From assembly GCF_008831285.2 (NCBI RefSeq), contig NC_045142.1, positions 23,499,300 through 23,559,299 on the forward strand: a DNA stretch of 60,000 bases, written 5' to 3'. The notes below the pieces were generated by a model, which was not told where the DNA came from, searched no databases, and saw only the letters and a program-made list of their open reading frames with translations. The position numbers were made by a program, and so were the translations under genes. This stretch comes from Nymphaea colorata (Eukaryota > Streptophyta > Magnoliopsida > Nymphaeales > Nymphaeaceae). Below, one piece after another: positions 1 to 11,839 of the stretch; position 1 is the first letter of the stretch, and each line of letters opens with the position of its first letter.

Positions 1-147
1 AAGGCATAAAACAATGAAAAAAGAAACATAACAAATGCCACGACGAAGCAACTGACCGAAACAAGTCCCCTTCAAGTTCACTTCCAAAGATCATGTTAGT
101 ACTTCACAATCGAAAGTTAGAGAGAGAGAGAGAGAGAGAGAGGGTAC

Positions 148-290
148 CTGTACTTCCGGGTGGAGCCAGCTCGAACCTCAGCCTGGTACTTCGATTTGCA
201 GGTGTCCAGAGGGTACAGCACGGTGGTGCTGACGATGGATCCCACGGCACCAGACGTGGCCTCCACCAGAGATTCAAAGTCGATCTCCAT
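148..290 (-). CDS. PNC1: Peroxisomal adenine nucleotide carrier (PNC), first coding exon, truncated by window edge
   Basis: This is the N-terminal exon of a mitochondrial-carrier-family protein that, in plants, imports ATP into peroxisomes in exchange for AMP/ADP to support fatty-acid activation. It starts at an ATG read from 290 down and encodes 47 complete codons plus two bases. The residues begin [18 protein letters not shown] and closely follow the start of Arabidopsis PNC1. The carrier signature PLDTCK (P-x-D-x-x-K) lies at the end of the first hydrophobic segment. The exon ends AAGTACAG before a GTACCC donor at 147. A GA repeat sits just inside the intron at 119-142. The remaining carrier repeats would lie beyond position 1, so this is a partial gene and not a broken one. 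Between PNC and the related NAD carrier PXN, the wording of the N-terminus favours PNC. Confidence 0.85.
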
Positions 291-1623
291 TTTTTAGCAG
301 AAATTGGATAATGGAAAATTAAAAGCTAAAAACGAGATAAAAATTCCGAGAAAAAGGCACCAAATTCAGACCAGAAACATCAGAATCCCAATTCTCTAGG
401 AAAGAAAGAATCTACTAAAATAAGAACGTCATAGGAATGAAATGAAAGAAAGGAACAAGAAGAACAAGAGAGAGAGAGAGAGACGCAACGGAGGAAGAAA
501 GGAAAGGCGCCTCCCTCCCTTTGGCGCTTTAAACGTGCAGCAGACCGTTGGCGAAAGCCCTTGACTTAGGATCTTCTTACTGTCCTGCCATCAGCAGTAG
601 CATCAATGGACTGGGAATGACCCGATCTTGGCCCGTACTGGATCAGATAAAAGAACCAATCGGGTCCTATAAGCTCAATTTAGAAAAAAAATTGTACCAG
701 ATCCACCTTCCACTCCATTTCTGATTAAGATCCACAAATTCTAAATGTCAAAAAGAATATGATTTTATGAAAACTCGGAAGCATTGGATCTTGCATACCC
801 AAATAAACTTTTAAAAAAATTGATAATAATACAATGTTTTATAGGTATAATTATAAGCATGAAGTTTACAAGTTTGAGAATTTAGCAATCAACATATTAT
901 ATAGGTAGCTCTTTGAATATGTAAATATTGTAAAATTAATTCAGATCTGGACCGCTGAACTTGAGCAAGGTCCACGGCCCGCTCGCTAAGCCGTCACATT
1001 GATGAACGCCGGATGAGTTGCTTGTTGTATAATGGAGCCAAAACACAGAATCGATCGGCCCACAATGCTTTTGCGTGTACGGACCCGCAAGCTTGGTTTG
1101 GCGACTAAAATCGGGCTTGAATTGGCCGACAAATTAGTAGCAAATTGATTTGATTCACCGGCCAAACACGTTGTGTCATTCCGTTGCATGGTGCTTTTAC
1201 AGATGATTTTCAAATATTTTGTCACCCGTCAACATCAGGCAGCCGATTGATTTCAATATATATCTAAAATCTGCTTTCAAGCTTAACAGATTTGAGGGAT
1301 GAACCATTTGGAGCACCATCAAATGAGTTGATCCTCAGTAAATGCTGTTGAACTTGTTTGTTTGGTATTCTCTGAACTGTCCGTTTTGTTTACGTTTTTA
1401 GTAGATGACCAACTTTCTGCGAGATCTTTTCCCATTCTTCCTCCTCCAATTGACACGAGGAACCCCTAGAGCCCGATATGATGGTAACTACCGAATCTGA
1501 TACAACCACACTATATAATTTCAAGTAAATGTCTATGTTTTACTTTCAAAATCTTCTTATGTACGAGTGGATTGAATCTTGAAAGCTGATTTATTCATTC
1601 GTAGCAGTTTCACACATGTTTGA

Positions 1624-1654
<31 letters not shown>

Positions 1655-3066
1655 ACTTGGTAGGTACATGACCCTTAGGTGCAAGACTCATAAAGAATCA
1701 TCTTTGCTGTTGATTTTTTAAGAAAAATGAAAAAATATTTAGTCTTCCGGCATTCCATGTCTAGACTCTAGAATGATCAGTCTAAGCGAAAACCCATTTC
1801 AAATGTTATTCATCCTTGGCAATCAAAAACTGATTAAAGGCAGTTTATCAAACAGATCAGCTCTAGTGTGAGTATTTCCATGGAAAAGGTCATGTTTAAC
1901 TCCGACTCTGAGATGATCCATCAGGAGTACTTATCAATGGAAAAAGGGCTTTAACCCATCACCGATTCACCAACAACAGCATGTCAAAATATAACAAAAG
2001 ATAAAAGATTCAGAACTCAGTGATTTGAATGGCCTTGGGCATACTAGGTCTTGCTTATATCAGGACAAGCACTGCTTTTGCAGGTTATATGGCATGCTCT
2101 GACTGTAGAACTAACATGACAGGACAAGCGCATGCGATAGCCCATGAATGGACACAGATGAGTCACCAGTACCTTCTGATAGGGGATCTTTTTTCCTGTT
2201 GCTTGAGTTAGTGGAAAAGTTTGCACATTGAAAAATTCGTCCTAGAGTGGCTCCACCGACTGGAGCACTTAGAGGCTGTCACTCCACCAGTTGTAGGGGA
2301 TGTAAGGATTGATTGCTGTACACCTGATCTACCAATCTCCATTTTTTAAAAGATAGCATCACATCATCATTAAAAAGATGTTTAAATTCCAGTAAAAGTA
2401 ACGAAAACCACCATAAATGTGATGCTGGTTTAAATCAAATTGATGAAAATTGACAGGGTTATTCCTCCAGCTTACTGAATCCTACTTAAGATAGACTTAC
2501 ATATCCAAACAAACTCATACAGCCAAATACACAAACCGAAATGTGGAAAGTCCAAAAGAATGTGATGTTAGTAATTTCTACACTTCAACCTAACTGTTTG
2601 GCAATGCTAGCCAAATGGGAAGGACATAACCATGAACCAGAAAACCACATAACCACCACGCTTGTCCGGCTGAATCCATCAAGCAGGGCATCAAGGGAAA
2701 CTTTCCTATCAAAGAAAAGAGGATTATGTTAGGTGAAAACAAAATCTGTTGTTCACAGCAAGTGTAATATCATGGCGGGATGAGGATGCTGCCACCAGTT
2801 TCATTCAGCATTAAAGATAGCAACTTCTACTGGCTTTACTTGATATGAAGTTCCAGGTGTTTGATCTCACAATTTAACAGACATTTCATCACCAGAATCC
2901 AAACAAAGTCAACAGACTTTGGGTAAATCCTGTTTCTGTAAGATGAACTTCAATCTTGTATTTTACAATTTCTTCTGTGCACAACGTTTTTGGTCATGTA
3001 GATGCATCTCCAAGGTGCAAGATATCCAACTTATACCATCAATTTTATTGAACTTAAGAAGATACT
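291..3066. other. Intergenic region between PNC and the PPR gene
   Basis: The first 240 bases after the PNC start are its 5' UTR and promoter side, with a short GA run at 469-482. The rest is AT-rich DNA with no open frame resembling a known protein. A compound TA/GA microsatellite lies at about 1626-1653. The final few hundred bases before 3067 should hold the 3' UTR of the PPR gene, whose end I cannot place. Short open frames here are low-complexity or frameless and I do not call them genes. Confidence 0.6.
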
Positions 3067-6000
3067 TCACAAAATTGTGCTTGAAACTTTACCAACAGGT
3101 AACTTGCTTGTCATTTTAAGAAGCTTTTTGGTCTCTTCTTCTATTTTAACATTATCTTTCTTCATGCGTTCAATTATTAGCAGAGGCATCTTCCCTGCTT
3201 TGGCATATGTACGCAGCAAGGAGTTGTAAACAGCAGTTGTCACATAGCCAGAACCCCTCAGAATGACTAGGAATTTTTCCACACCCTCTATGTCACCAAG
3301 AGTCTCAACATTTTCAAACACCAGTTGTATAATTTCCTCATTGGGTGTCCACTTTGTGACACTTGATATGGCCTTCTGTAAGGCATCAAGGGCCTTATCA
3401 GTGTCCATCTTCTTTAGGGAAGCCAGTGCAAGAAGTTCCCATGTGGTGTAACTTGGCTTGATTCCATGTTGTAGCATATGCTCGTGAAACGACTCTGCTT
3501 TCTCCAACATACTCTTCCTCACATATGCTCCAAGAAGTATGTTTGGGATCCTAGCATCATTTGTGGGGGATACAGATTCCCATTCTGCACAGATACTCTC
3601 AGCTCCTTCAATATCATCTAGCTTTGTAAGGGATGATAACATGCAGGAATATTCAAAATCACTCATTTTACGAAAGGTTAGCTTCATGTTCCTCCATATT
3701 CTACATACATCATCTTTACTAGACACACTAGCATACAAGGTCATCAGCGAGCAATAAGCAGAACGCTCTTGGCAAGATATCCTCAACTCCATCTCTTTTA
3801 GAGCATTTCTGGTTTTCTCCACTAGCCCTGCATTAATGTATATGTTGGATAATGTGCTGTATGTCACCCAGTCGCCATTCCCCATTCTCTCATTTAACTC
3901 AAGGAGAACTTTTTCAGCTCCTTTTACATCTTTGCTGATGGCACATGCACTCAACATGAGATTGTATGTGAACAGATCAGGAACTGTGTTTTTCTTCAGC
4001 TGTTGCATCACCAAAGGCACCTTATCCAATTTGCCATTAGCAATGTACATATTCAGAATATGATTGTAAGGCAGAGGATTTTTTGCTATCCCAAGCTCCA
4101 ACATTTTTTCCATCAATGCTTCTGCCTTTGTTGACAATTTGCTTTGCACATACACGTGGAGGAGAGATGTATAAGTTGACTTTTCCTTCATCTTTTGAGG
4201 AAGATCCTCAAAGAACTTATGTGCACTTGTCAAGCCACGAACTTTTGCTATCAAATCTAGATGAACGGCATAATCACCTGGCAACAGTTTTATATCTTGC
4301 TGAAGTGTCATCCACTCACAGATCTGCAACGAAGAGTATTTTTACATTGAATCTAGTTGTGAGACAAACTAATCAGACATCATACCAAGTGGGATGAACA
4401 AAATACATGTAGCTTTCACCAAGAGGCATATGATTGGATCCATTTCAACTTTTTCTAACATCAAGATAAGAAGCATATGTTCATCCTGATAGTATAGTGC
4501 AGAAACATGGTGCTTTATCCACTGTGTAACAACAAGCAGCCATTTCTACACAAATTCCTATACCACTTACATAATCAAAACCTGGGACTAGTGAGCCTAG
4601 TTGCCAATTAGGTGACTGATATTGGCCACTTTTCAGGCTGGCCCTGGAAGACTTCATGGGCCAGCCAATTAAACCAACTAGTCCTGACTTGTTAGTATAC
4701 CTTTTTTTCTAATTTTATTGACGATGAGGTTTAAGATAACAAGATTCTCCTCTCTCTCTCTCTCTCTCCATTCATACTATCTGTGTGTGTGTGTGTGTAC
4801 AGTAGAGAGGTATATACACAGATCTATGTAACTAGTGGCTATTTTATATGAGAGGATATATCTGAAATATATTTATGTTCATTCATCCTCTATCTATTTA
4901 AGAACATGTTGATGTACTGTATCACATGTGATTCTTTGTAATGATCATCAATAGTTTTAGATTAACTTGTTTTACTTAGATGGCTCTTTTGATGATATGC
5001 ATGCTCATTTTAACTGTATTTTTTGATTGCAGTTTAACTGTTCCATTGTCGCCTAGTCCTCATTGGGGCTTTTAAGGGGTGCACCAATTAGCAACCAACT
5101 AACGATTTTTGCCACATAGTGTATCACAATTGCACAGGAAAATGAAAGATCCTGCGCAGTTGGTTATTATAATTATCAGGTTTGGCAGGTCATTATCATG
5201 GTATATGCTGTTGGGAAAAGGACAGAAGATTGAAGAATCGCTACTGTTCTGAATAAAACTACAATAAGTCATGCTGGGTGAATGCAATTTGTTGTCTAGT
5301 GATCACCAGTTTCAAACAGCACAAGTTGATGACAAGGATAACAACAACCGGAAAAAAAAAACAAGAAGAAAAACCTCACAAAGAAAAAGGGGCCTGCCTA
5401 ACCAATACTGACCTTCCTGTCAAAGCTATTTTTCACAGTATCAGGAGAGACATTTTACTGATAAAGTTCCAAAAATCCACATGGGCAGTGTATTACCATA
5501 AACATGACATAAAAATTTCTAATTTCGACCTATGCAGATCTGTGCTCACTCCATGAACTTCGTGTGGTTCTTTGAATTAAAACAAATCAGTTACCTGAAA
5601 ATGAGTACTCGAACCGTTAAATCACGAACCGTACCACTCATTTGTGTTCATTAAGGAGCCGATAGAAGGCAGTCAGGCACATTTCAGTCCATAATATGAG
5701 CAAGCGGAAAAGGATCTTAACACGACACTCAATAAGGTAAATGATGACAAAATATTGGTGGCATCACAAAACTTGACGAACAGGAAAAAAAAAATCTCCA
5801 GAACAAATAGAAAGAACAAGGAAGAGAAGCAATTCGAAATTGAGGAAGGAAAGGAAAGGAGTTCCAGACCTCGAGTGCGTGCTTGAATCGCTTGTGCTTT
5901 CTGAGCTCCCTTACGATGCGATTGAGCTCGTACTTACGAGCGGTCCTCCCTTCCTCTATCCACTGGCGGAGGGCGATCACGGCACTGCGCTTCGGGTACA

Positions 6001-6178
6001 CGAGGCTCAGCATCCTCCTGCCGAGCGTGTCCCTCTGCTTCTTGGCTGAAGAAGTGGAGGATGGAGAGGACTCCGTAGAGAGATGAAGCACCTGCCGGTC
6101 GAGGAACCGGACTGCATCACCGACCAGCGTCCGCCGGAACCCCGCGAGACGAGCATAGAGACCCGCCGGCGTCGCCAT
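3067..6178 (-). CDS. P-class pentatricopeptide repeat protein, probably mitochondrial
   Basis: There are two coding exons: 5870-6178 (start ATG at 6178) and 3067-4323 (stop at 3067-3069), joined in phase 0 across an intron of about 1.5 kb. The product is 521 aa. Residues 1-103 are a basic, serine-rich organelle-targeting leader followed by a conserved helical region (RRMLSLVYPKRSAVIALRQW). From about residue 154 onward there are roughly eight PPR-type helical repeats, such as YTSLLHVYVQSKL, PYNHILNMYIANGKLDK, FTYNLMLSACAISKD and VYNSLLRTYAKAGK. It resembles the short P-class proteins of the At4g21705/At1g60770 group, which bind organelle RNA; the RNA target is unknown. There is no E or DYW editing domain. 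The acceptor at 4324-4325 is clear, but the donor CTCGAG/gtctgg is weak. An in-frame upstream ATG at about 6238 could add 20 residues but looks less like a leader. Confidence 0.9.
4324..5869 (-). other. Intron of the PPR gene
   Basis: This intron of about 1.5 kb is bounded by a weak GTCTGG donor at 5869 and a TTGCAG acceptor at 4324. It is AT-rich and carries a CT run followed by a GT run at 4746-4798. No other gene or transposon is recognisable in it. Confidence 0.75.
4746..4798. repeat. Compound CT and GT microsatellite
   Basis: A CT tract and a GT tract are separated by a short unique stretch, inside the PPR intron. Confidence 0.85.
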
Positions 6179-6711
6179 TGCTTCTTCTCCGCACCACCGT
6201 TCTGTCCGCTTCTTTCTGAGCGCTTGATTGCAAACCAAAAATTACAAAATAGATCTTAAACTTAACAGATATTTGGTCTAATGTCTACAGTTTGAGTTAT
6301 TTACATACGGTCCCCAATTTAACTTTTGTCATTTGCATATAAGCAACGTCAAAAAACGATAAATGACCTTTTCTTCGGAGCATGTTATATGTTGTTTTAC
6401 GAGGGGCACAGCTAGGAGCCTATGTATGTCACAATGGTACGGGTATATAGGTACAGTATATATTATTATATATTTTTAATTCAAAAAATTAAAAAAACCA
6501 AATGATATTATCATATTAAGACAATGTTTATTTCGTAAATCCATAGATAATCTCATGAATAAAAAAAACAAAACCAAAACTTTGTTATAATATAGTTTGG
6601 ATATAATTTCGACCCAAAATCAGATCCAAACGTATCAGGTCGTACCATCGTATCAATACCGGTGTATCGGTATGAGTACTCCACCAAAAGTGGTGTATCA
6701 CTGTGACATAG

Positions 6712-6873
6712 CATGGGCCTGACCTGACTTGACCTAAAAAAAATTACATCTAAATTTTACAAAATTTTATTTGTCTTATATAAAAATTTTAAAAAATATA
6801 TTTCAGTTCATATCAAAATTTTAAAACTTTAATTTGGACTTCTCCATCAAAAATTTTTTGCTCTGCTAGGCCC
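6712..6873 (+). repeat. Dispersed AT-rich element, copy A
   Basis: It shares the ordered landmarks of the family whose best copy is at 47900-48054: a 'tgggcc' start, 'ttacatctaaattttacaaaatttta', 'cttatataaaaattttaaaaaa', 'aactttaatttgg', then 'aaaatttttt.gctctgct'. The ends are decayed. Confidence 0.6.
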
Positions 6874-7097
6874 AGGTTGTGACATAAAATATCCATGAAA
6901 AATTTCTGGAATGAAAGATTGTGAAAGCTTCAACAAACCCCTTCCTTCCAATTTTGGGTAACCCAAAGAGAATCTCATCAATCGAGTGAAAGGTTGAAGT
7001 CGTCCCTTCTTCCCTCTACCTTCAATGTCCAAAGTTGTGTTGGGATCGAATGAACTTATAATTACTCAATTTAGTTTGAGAGGCTTTTCTGTTTAAA

Positions 7098-7185
7098 AAA
7101 TTAGTGCCTGTGAGAATCGAACTGACGACCAATTTCTAATCAACCCGCCAATCAAACTAGCTACACTACATCCCTTGGAACACCC
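7098..7185 (-). mobile_element. tRNA-derived SINE-like copy 1
   Basis: On the minus strand there is a box A-like TAGCTAGTTTGATTGG (7163-7148) followed, 22 bases later, by a box B-like TCAGTTCGATTCTC (7125-7112). Both resemble the internal RNA polymerase III promoter of tRNAs. A second copy with the same order and nearly the same spacing is at 52893-52965, which is why I call it a SINE family and not a stray match. It does not fold as an intact tRNA gene by eye. The true ends and target-site duplication were not identified. Confidence 0.5.
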
Positions 7186-7342
7186 TCCCTGTGTCCGGCC
7201 TGCCCGAGCAGCTATGTTATGTCCTCGCCCCGCATTACAATATTAATTTATTTCTTATAACAAGAGAACTATATCATTAGAACACATGTTCTATACATTT
7301 ATTATAAGGACACAATGTCCTTAATATAGAACATCCTCTAGG

Positions 7343-7500
7343 GCAGAGACAAGAAGCTTGGAGGACCTTAAATTTTTTAAAAAACATATAATTTTAAAAA
7401 TTTATTTAGCCTATATAAAAAATTTTGAGAAATTAGATTTTGACCATTGTTAAGATTTTGAAACTATAATTCAACTCGTTAATAAAAATTTCTAGGTCTA
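7343..7500 (+). repeat. Dispersed AT-rich element, copy B
   Basis: It starts near 'agggcagagacaag' and ends near 'aaaatttctaggtctag'. Inside are 'agcctatataaaaaattttgaga' and 'gaaactataattcaac', in the same order as the other copies. It is diverged. Confidence 0.55.
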
Positions 7501-7941
7501 GAACATTAAGTTCATTGTCAAACCTGATGGGGAACTCGTTTCAAATACAAGATTTTACTGGAATTATAAATTTTACGGCCACTGGATAACGACCCATTTT
7601 ATTCATTGAATTCATGATTTTTTTTTTTAAATAGGTTCTTACTTTAAGACCATGAAAATACACTTGTTACAAACTCTTTTGTAATTCATGCATCTTTGAA
7701 ATAAATGATTTAAAATCTCAAAGGAAATTCATGAGCACAATATCCTGCAATCCAACTCAGAAATCTAACCTAGAATGTTTGATATGACATGGTTTTGTTA
7801 ATGTAATAATAAATATGTAAATTAATATTTCAACAAAATCCACGATAAGGTTCCCGCTAAGGTGGTAAGAAGGAAGATCTTATCTTAAAAGCATATATAT
7901 TATCATCCAGCTACAAAGGTTGGCTGTCTAATTTTAATTCT

Positions 7942-7973
7942 CATATATATATATGTGTGTGTGTGTGTGTGGG

Positions 7974-8023
<50 letters not shown>

Positions 8024-8043
8024 GGTATATATATATATATATA
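7942..8043. repeat. Duplicated TA/TG compound microsatellite
   Basis: The array consists of TA, then TG, then GGG, then TA again, and the TA-TG-GGG block occurs twice in a row. This suggests that a larger block was duplicated, not just slippage of single dinucleotides. Confidence 0.85.
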
Positions 8044-8964
8044 AGAAATTGGTAGGTACCAAATACTTAGGTACTAAATGAATAAGAATCAGTTCTTGAT
8101 TTTTTTCAAATCAACTGTTAAGATAAGAATAAAGAGAAGATTGTGTCAACTAGACAAAAATGCTCGATCACTTGTTTTTCCTTATTTTCTTTCAATTATC
8201 TATCTAGAAAAAATCAAGGACTTAGATTATTTCTTATCCTTCTAACGTTAGTAAGTGTTTAATATCTACCAATTTTTTCTCTTTCACTCGTGTGTGTGTA
8301 AGAAAATCAACGTTTGAGTGTGCCTGATGGTTGATAGATTGGTAAATTTTTAAAATTCTTAGCTAAAAAAAACAGTAAATTGTTTCTAGATATCATAAAC
8401 AATAGAGATGTTAAAGGATCATATTTGAATTAGTGTCCACTTGTTTGGATATTCACATGTTTGGATCGAAAATCAAATTCAAATACAAATGAAGAAAAGT
8501 CATATGTAAATATGAAATCTTAAATCTGATTTCACAATTTCAATTTGATTTTTATATTTACATCGAAATCTGGATGCACATGTTGAACCAAATCTGACTA
8601 ATTTTCAACAGTAAGTGCATTGAATATAGAATATTTGTTTAAAACTAAATCATATCCAAATGTGAATTTGAATCCCATCAATATTTATATATATATATCA
8701 ATCCAAATCCGATCTAATGTCATTTCTTAAATTTGAATCTAATATGATTTCTTCATTGGGTATAACTCTTTTTTTTCATTTTCAATTCTTTCGAAACGAT
8801 TCAATCGGATAGTCGATTCAAATTAGATATATTAACATTCCCAATAAACAGTTGTTGCATTGTAAACAATTACTAATACCATTTTAATGAATTTAATGAT
8901 TGTGTTTTAAGGATATATATTTAAAATTTAACTATTTGTTAACATCTAACACACGACAATATAA

Positions 8965-8967
<3 letters not shown>

Positions 8968-9048
<81 letters not shown>
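8968..9048. repeat. TA/GA compound microsatellite
   Basis: About 55 bases of TA are followed directly by about 26 bases of GA. The same TA-then-GA order recurs at 1626-1653 and 48462-48582. Confidence 0.95.
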
Positions 9049-10257
9049 TAAAACATAAGAATATTATTATGGTAATGTGGCCAACAAAAAATTGGTCACA
9101 TCAATACAAAATAATAAAAGCACCCTATGATCCCATCAAGGGAAAAGAGAATAGATTTGATTTTGAAGAGAATGTATTCCGCCATGATGCCAATCTAAAA
9201 GTATCTTTTTCGATAAATAATGTCATTTTTAGAGCTAAGTAATTTATAGAGACTGTCATGTCTTACTCCTTTTAGCAATAGTGGGACCAAACTGCAAATA
9301 AGGAATAATATAGGAGTCTGCCACATCTATGGTGAAAGAGAATGAGTATGTGTTTGTGTTTTCATTTAACTATCCAGAGTGACCCAACTAACTAAGCAAA
9401 GCCGTTTACAAAAACAACGAGAAAAATGTGTAAACTAATACTAAATGAGAAAATATACTTTTTTCTTTTTGTTTTTCTTTTAACCATCTATCATGTTAAA
9501 TCGAACGGTCTTGATTAGACGATTGAGTGACTCAAAAAAACCAAGTCATCATTTAGAAAAAAAAAAAAGGGGCATAAAAGGCCATTCTCTAACTGAAGAA
9601 TCACATAAAATTTTACATGCGCTCCTAAACATGTACTTGCATAAGATACATATCACATGAAGCATAAGAAAGACAAAAAAACCCCTTAAAAATATACATA
9701 AAAGAAGTGTTTTGAGGAAACACTCCTATAAAGACAAAAGAAGAGAAAAACAATGAGTTGAGTTTTTTATATCTCCATTTTACCCTTCTAGGCAGTATGA
9801 TGTAGTAGCTTCTCAATTGTATCTTTGACTCCGAACACCCACCACTCTCTACATATTGCAACCCAAAAAAAAGAAAAAAACTTTCATGATTGAGAAATAG
9901 ATGAAGTGAAATAGAAAGGTCTTTCGGATTTCAAATAAAAGACAACAAATACTTATGACTTGATGGGGGATGAAGAAGAAATACCCACACACAAATGGAT
10001 GTTTGTGTGTGTGTGAGAGAGAGAGAGATTCACACATGAAGCAACTGATGTGAGAGAAAGTAAGATCCGGCCCATCAAGCAGCTCAGCCCGGCCCGATAG
10101 CCCAGGTCTCGGCCCGGGCCCGGTCCGCCCTCTTCACCCTCTTTCCCCCTCCCGACCCCCTTTCCCCCACCCTCCGGTCACCCTCCAATGGAGGAGGGGG
10201 AGGTGGAGGGAGATTGAGGAGGGAGGGGGAGCGGCGACGGAGGAGGAGGGAGAGGGA

Positions 10258-10385
10258 AAGGGGGAGCGGGAGCAGATAGGGAGTGGAGAGGGGGAGCGGG
10301 AGCAGAGAGGGAGAGGGGGAGCGGGAGCAGAGAGGGAGAGGGGGAGAGGGAGCAGAGAGGGAGAGCGGGAGCGGAGAGGAGGAGG
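10258..10385. repeat. GA-rich minisatellite, 25-bp unit
   Basis: Five consecutive units of about 25 bases, each beginning 'agggggagcgggagcag' with small changes (the first unit is 30 bases). The surrounding 10195-10410 is also almost pure purine on the plus strand. Long open frames on both strands here are products of this composition and are not genes. Confidence 0.85.
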
Positions 10386-11516
10386 GAGAGGGAGACGGAG
10401 GGAGGGCCCGGGCCGAGCCAGGTTTTTCCCGGCCTGGCCCGGGCCAGGTTTTTCTCGGCCACATGTGCGCTGGCTGCCCACACCATTCCTTTATTTTTAC
10501 ATTGAAAAATTTAATATTTACTTTTATACACACATAGATGTCCCTGAATGTTTTCTAAACATTTGCCCTTCTAGCCCATTTTTCTAGCTCCTTTAACACG
10601 ATAGTTGGAGCTGGTTATATCTTCATGTTTTGAACTATGGATTGGAGTTTGGGTTTAAAATTACTATAATGACCTTCACAAGAAAAGGCAAAGGCCAACC
10701 CGCAAACAAAAAACTAGAAGAAAAAAATAATTAAGTTTTCCATTGTTGAAAGACAAAAATGCCCTCACATAACTAGGTGTTCGAACAGGAGCCAACCAAA
10801 CATTAAAGGGCATTTGAATGACATTCCAAAAGCACTGTTTCGGTGGTAAAACCTGGTTTTCTCTCCAAACCGTTAGAATGACCTTAAAATTAAGCCTACG
10901 CATTGGATGGGCTCTACCTGGCCTGATTAAATTAAAAAACATATATTTTTAATATAAAATAATATGTAAATATAATTAATCGTAATAAAATCTTATAATT
11001 ATATATAAAAATTAGTAAAAATATGTATTTAAAAAAATTTATTGAGCCGAATGGAGCTCAGTCGGGTCCACCCGAATTGGTCCGATAACTTATCGGACCG
11101 GCCCGATTTCCTTTTTTTCGGACTTGAGCCTGAGCCCTGGTCGAGCTGGGTACTTGACCGATGCCCAGCCTTACTCAAAATTGGGCTCGAGAAAACCCCA
11201 GTTTCGACAAAATCTAGTTTTTTTTAAATTTTGAGTAAAAAAACATTACCCTCCGGCCTCCCCCCAAGAAGCTGGTTTGGAATGTGTTGCACAAACCAAG
11301 TTTTTAAAACCAATTAATAAATTTGGTTTCCACAAAACCAAGTATCCACAAACCAGGGCTAAATGAGGGTGTCATCCAAATGCCTACTTGACCTTTTCTT
11401 TAATTCTTATATAGAAGATAAAACATGCCACCTTAAAAATAGAGACCTCCTTTCAAAAAGACAAGGGCCAACTAGTGGAGTAACAAGGTTCCAAATTTAG
11501 CTGTCATTATATTCAA

Positions 11517-11645
11517 ACTTGGCTCGACGTGCCTCTTGACTCGAAGTCGACTCGTTTATAAGCTTGAGCTTTCAGTTAAGATCGAATTCGACTTGTTTAC
11601 AAATGAATCGAGCTTAATGGAGGTCAAGTTCTACTCGGTGTACAG
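11517..11645 (-). repeat. CGAG-rich dispersed repeat, fragment
   Basis: It is rich in 'gactcg', 'cgagct' and 'tcgactcgtttat' words and ends 'actcggtgtacagcccta', which is the reverse complement of the 'tagggntgnacaangag' terminus seen at the starts of the copies at 51640 and 52313. Confidence 0.6.
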
Positions 11646-11660
11646 CCCTATTGTTATGTG

Positions 11661-11839
11661 TTTGGCATGGACCCTTGCCTCATCTCAATTTTTTTTTAAC
11701 TTATATTTAAATTTTAAAAATTTTTGTTTGTCCTATATAAATATTTTGAAAAATGATATTTCGGCCCGTGCCCGTATCAAAATTTAGAAACTTTCATTCG
11801 GCCGTCCTCATAAAAAATTTCTAGCTCCGCTCCACCCCT
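11661..11839 (+). repeat. Dispersed AT-rich element, copy C
   Basis: It contains 'gtcctatataaatattttgaaaaatgat', 'ggcccgtgcccg', 'gaaactttcattcgg' and ends 'aaaaatttctagctccgctcc', matching the family consensus end. Confidence 0.65.

Noticed and set aside
986-1225. A 79-codon minus-strand open frame downstream of the PNC leader
   Set aside because: No similarity recognised, no promoter or splice context, and a length expected by chance.
3002-4397. Plus-strand open frames across the PPR exon
   Set aside because: They are antisense shadows of the 418-codon PPR exon.
7112-7163. An intact tRNA gene
   Set aside because: Box A and box B are imperfect, the spacing is short and no acceptor-stem pairing is visible. 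The SINE reading fits better because a second copy exists.
10084-10537. Open frames of 84-149 codons rich in Pro, Ser, Leu and Arg
   Set aside because: They run over the purine-rich minisatellite, are open in several frames at once and have no domain; they are composition artefacts.
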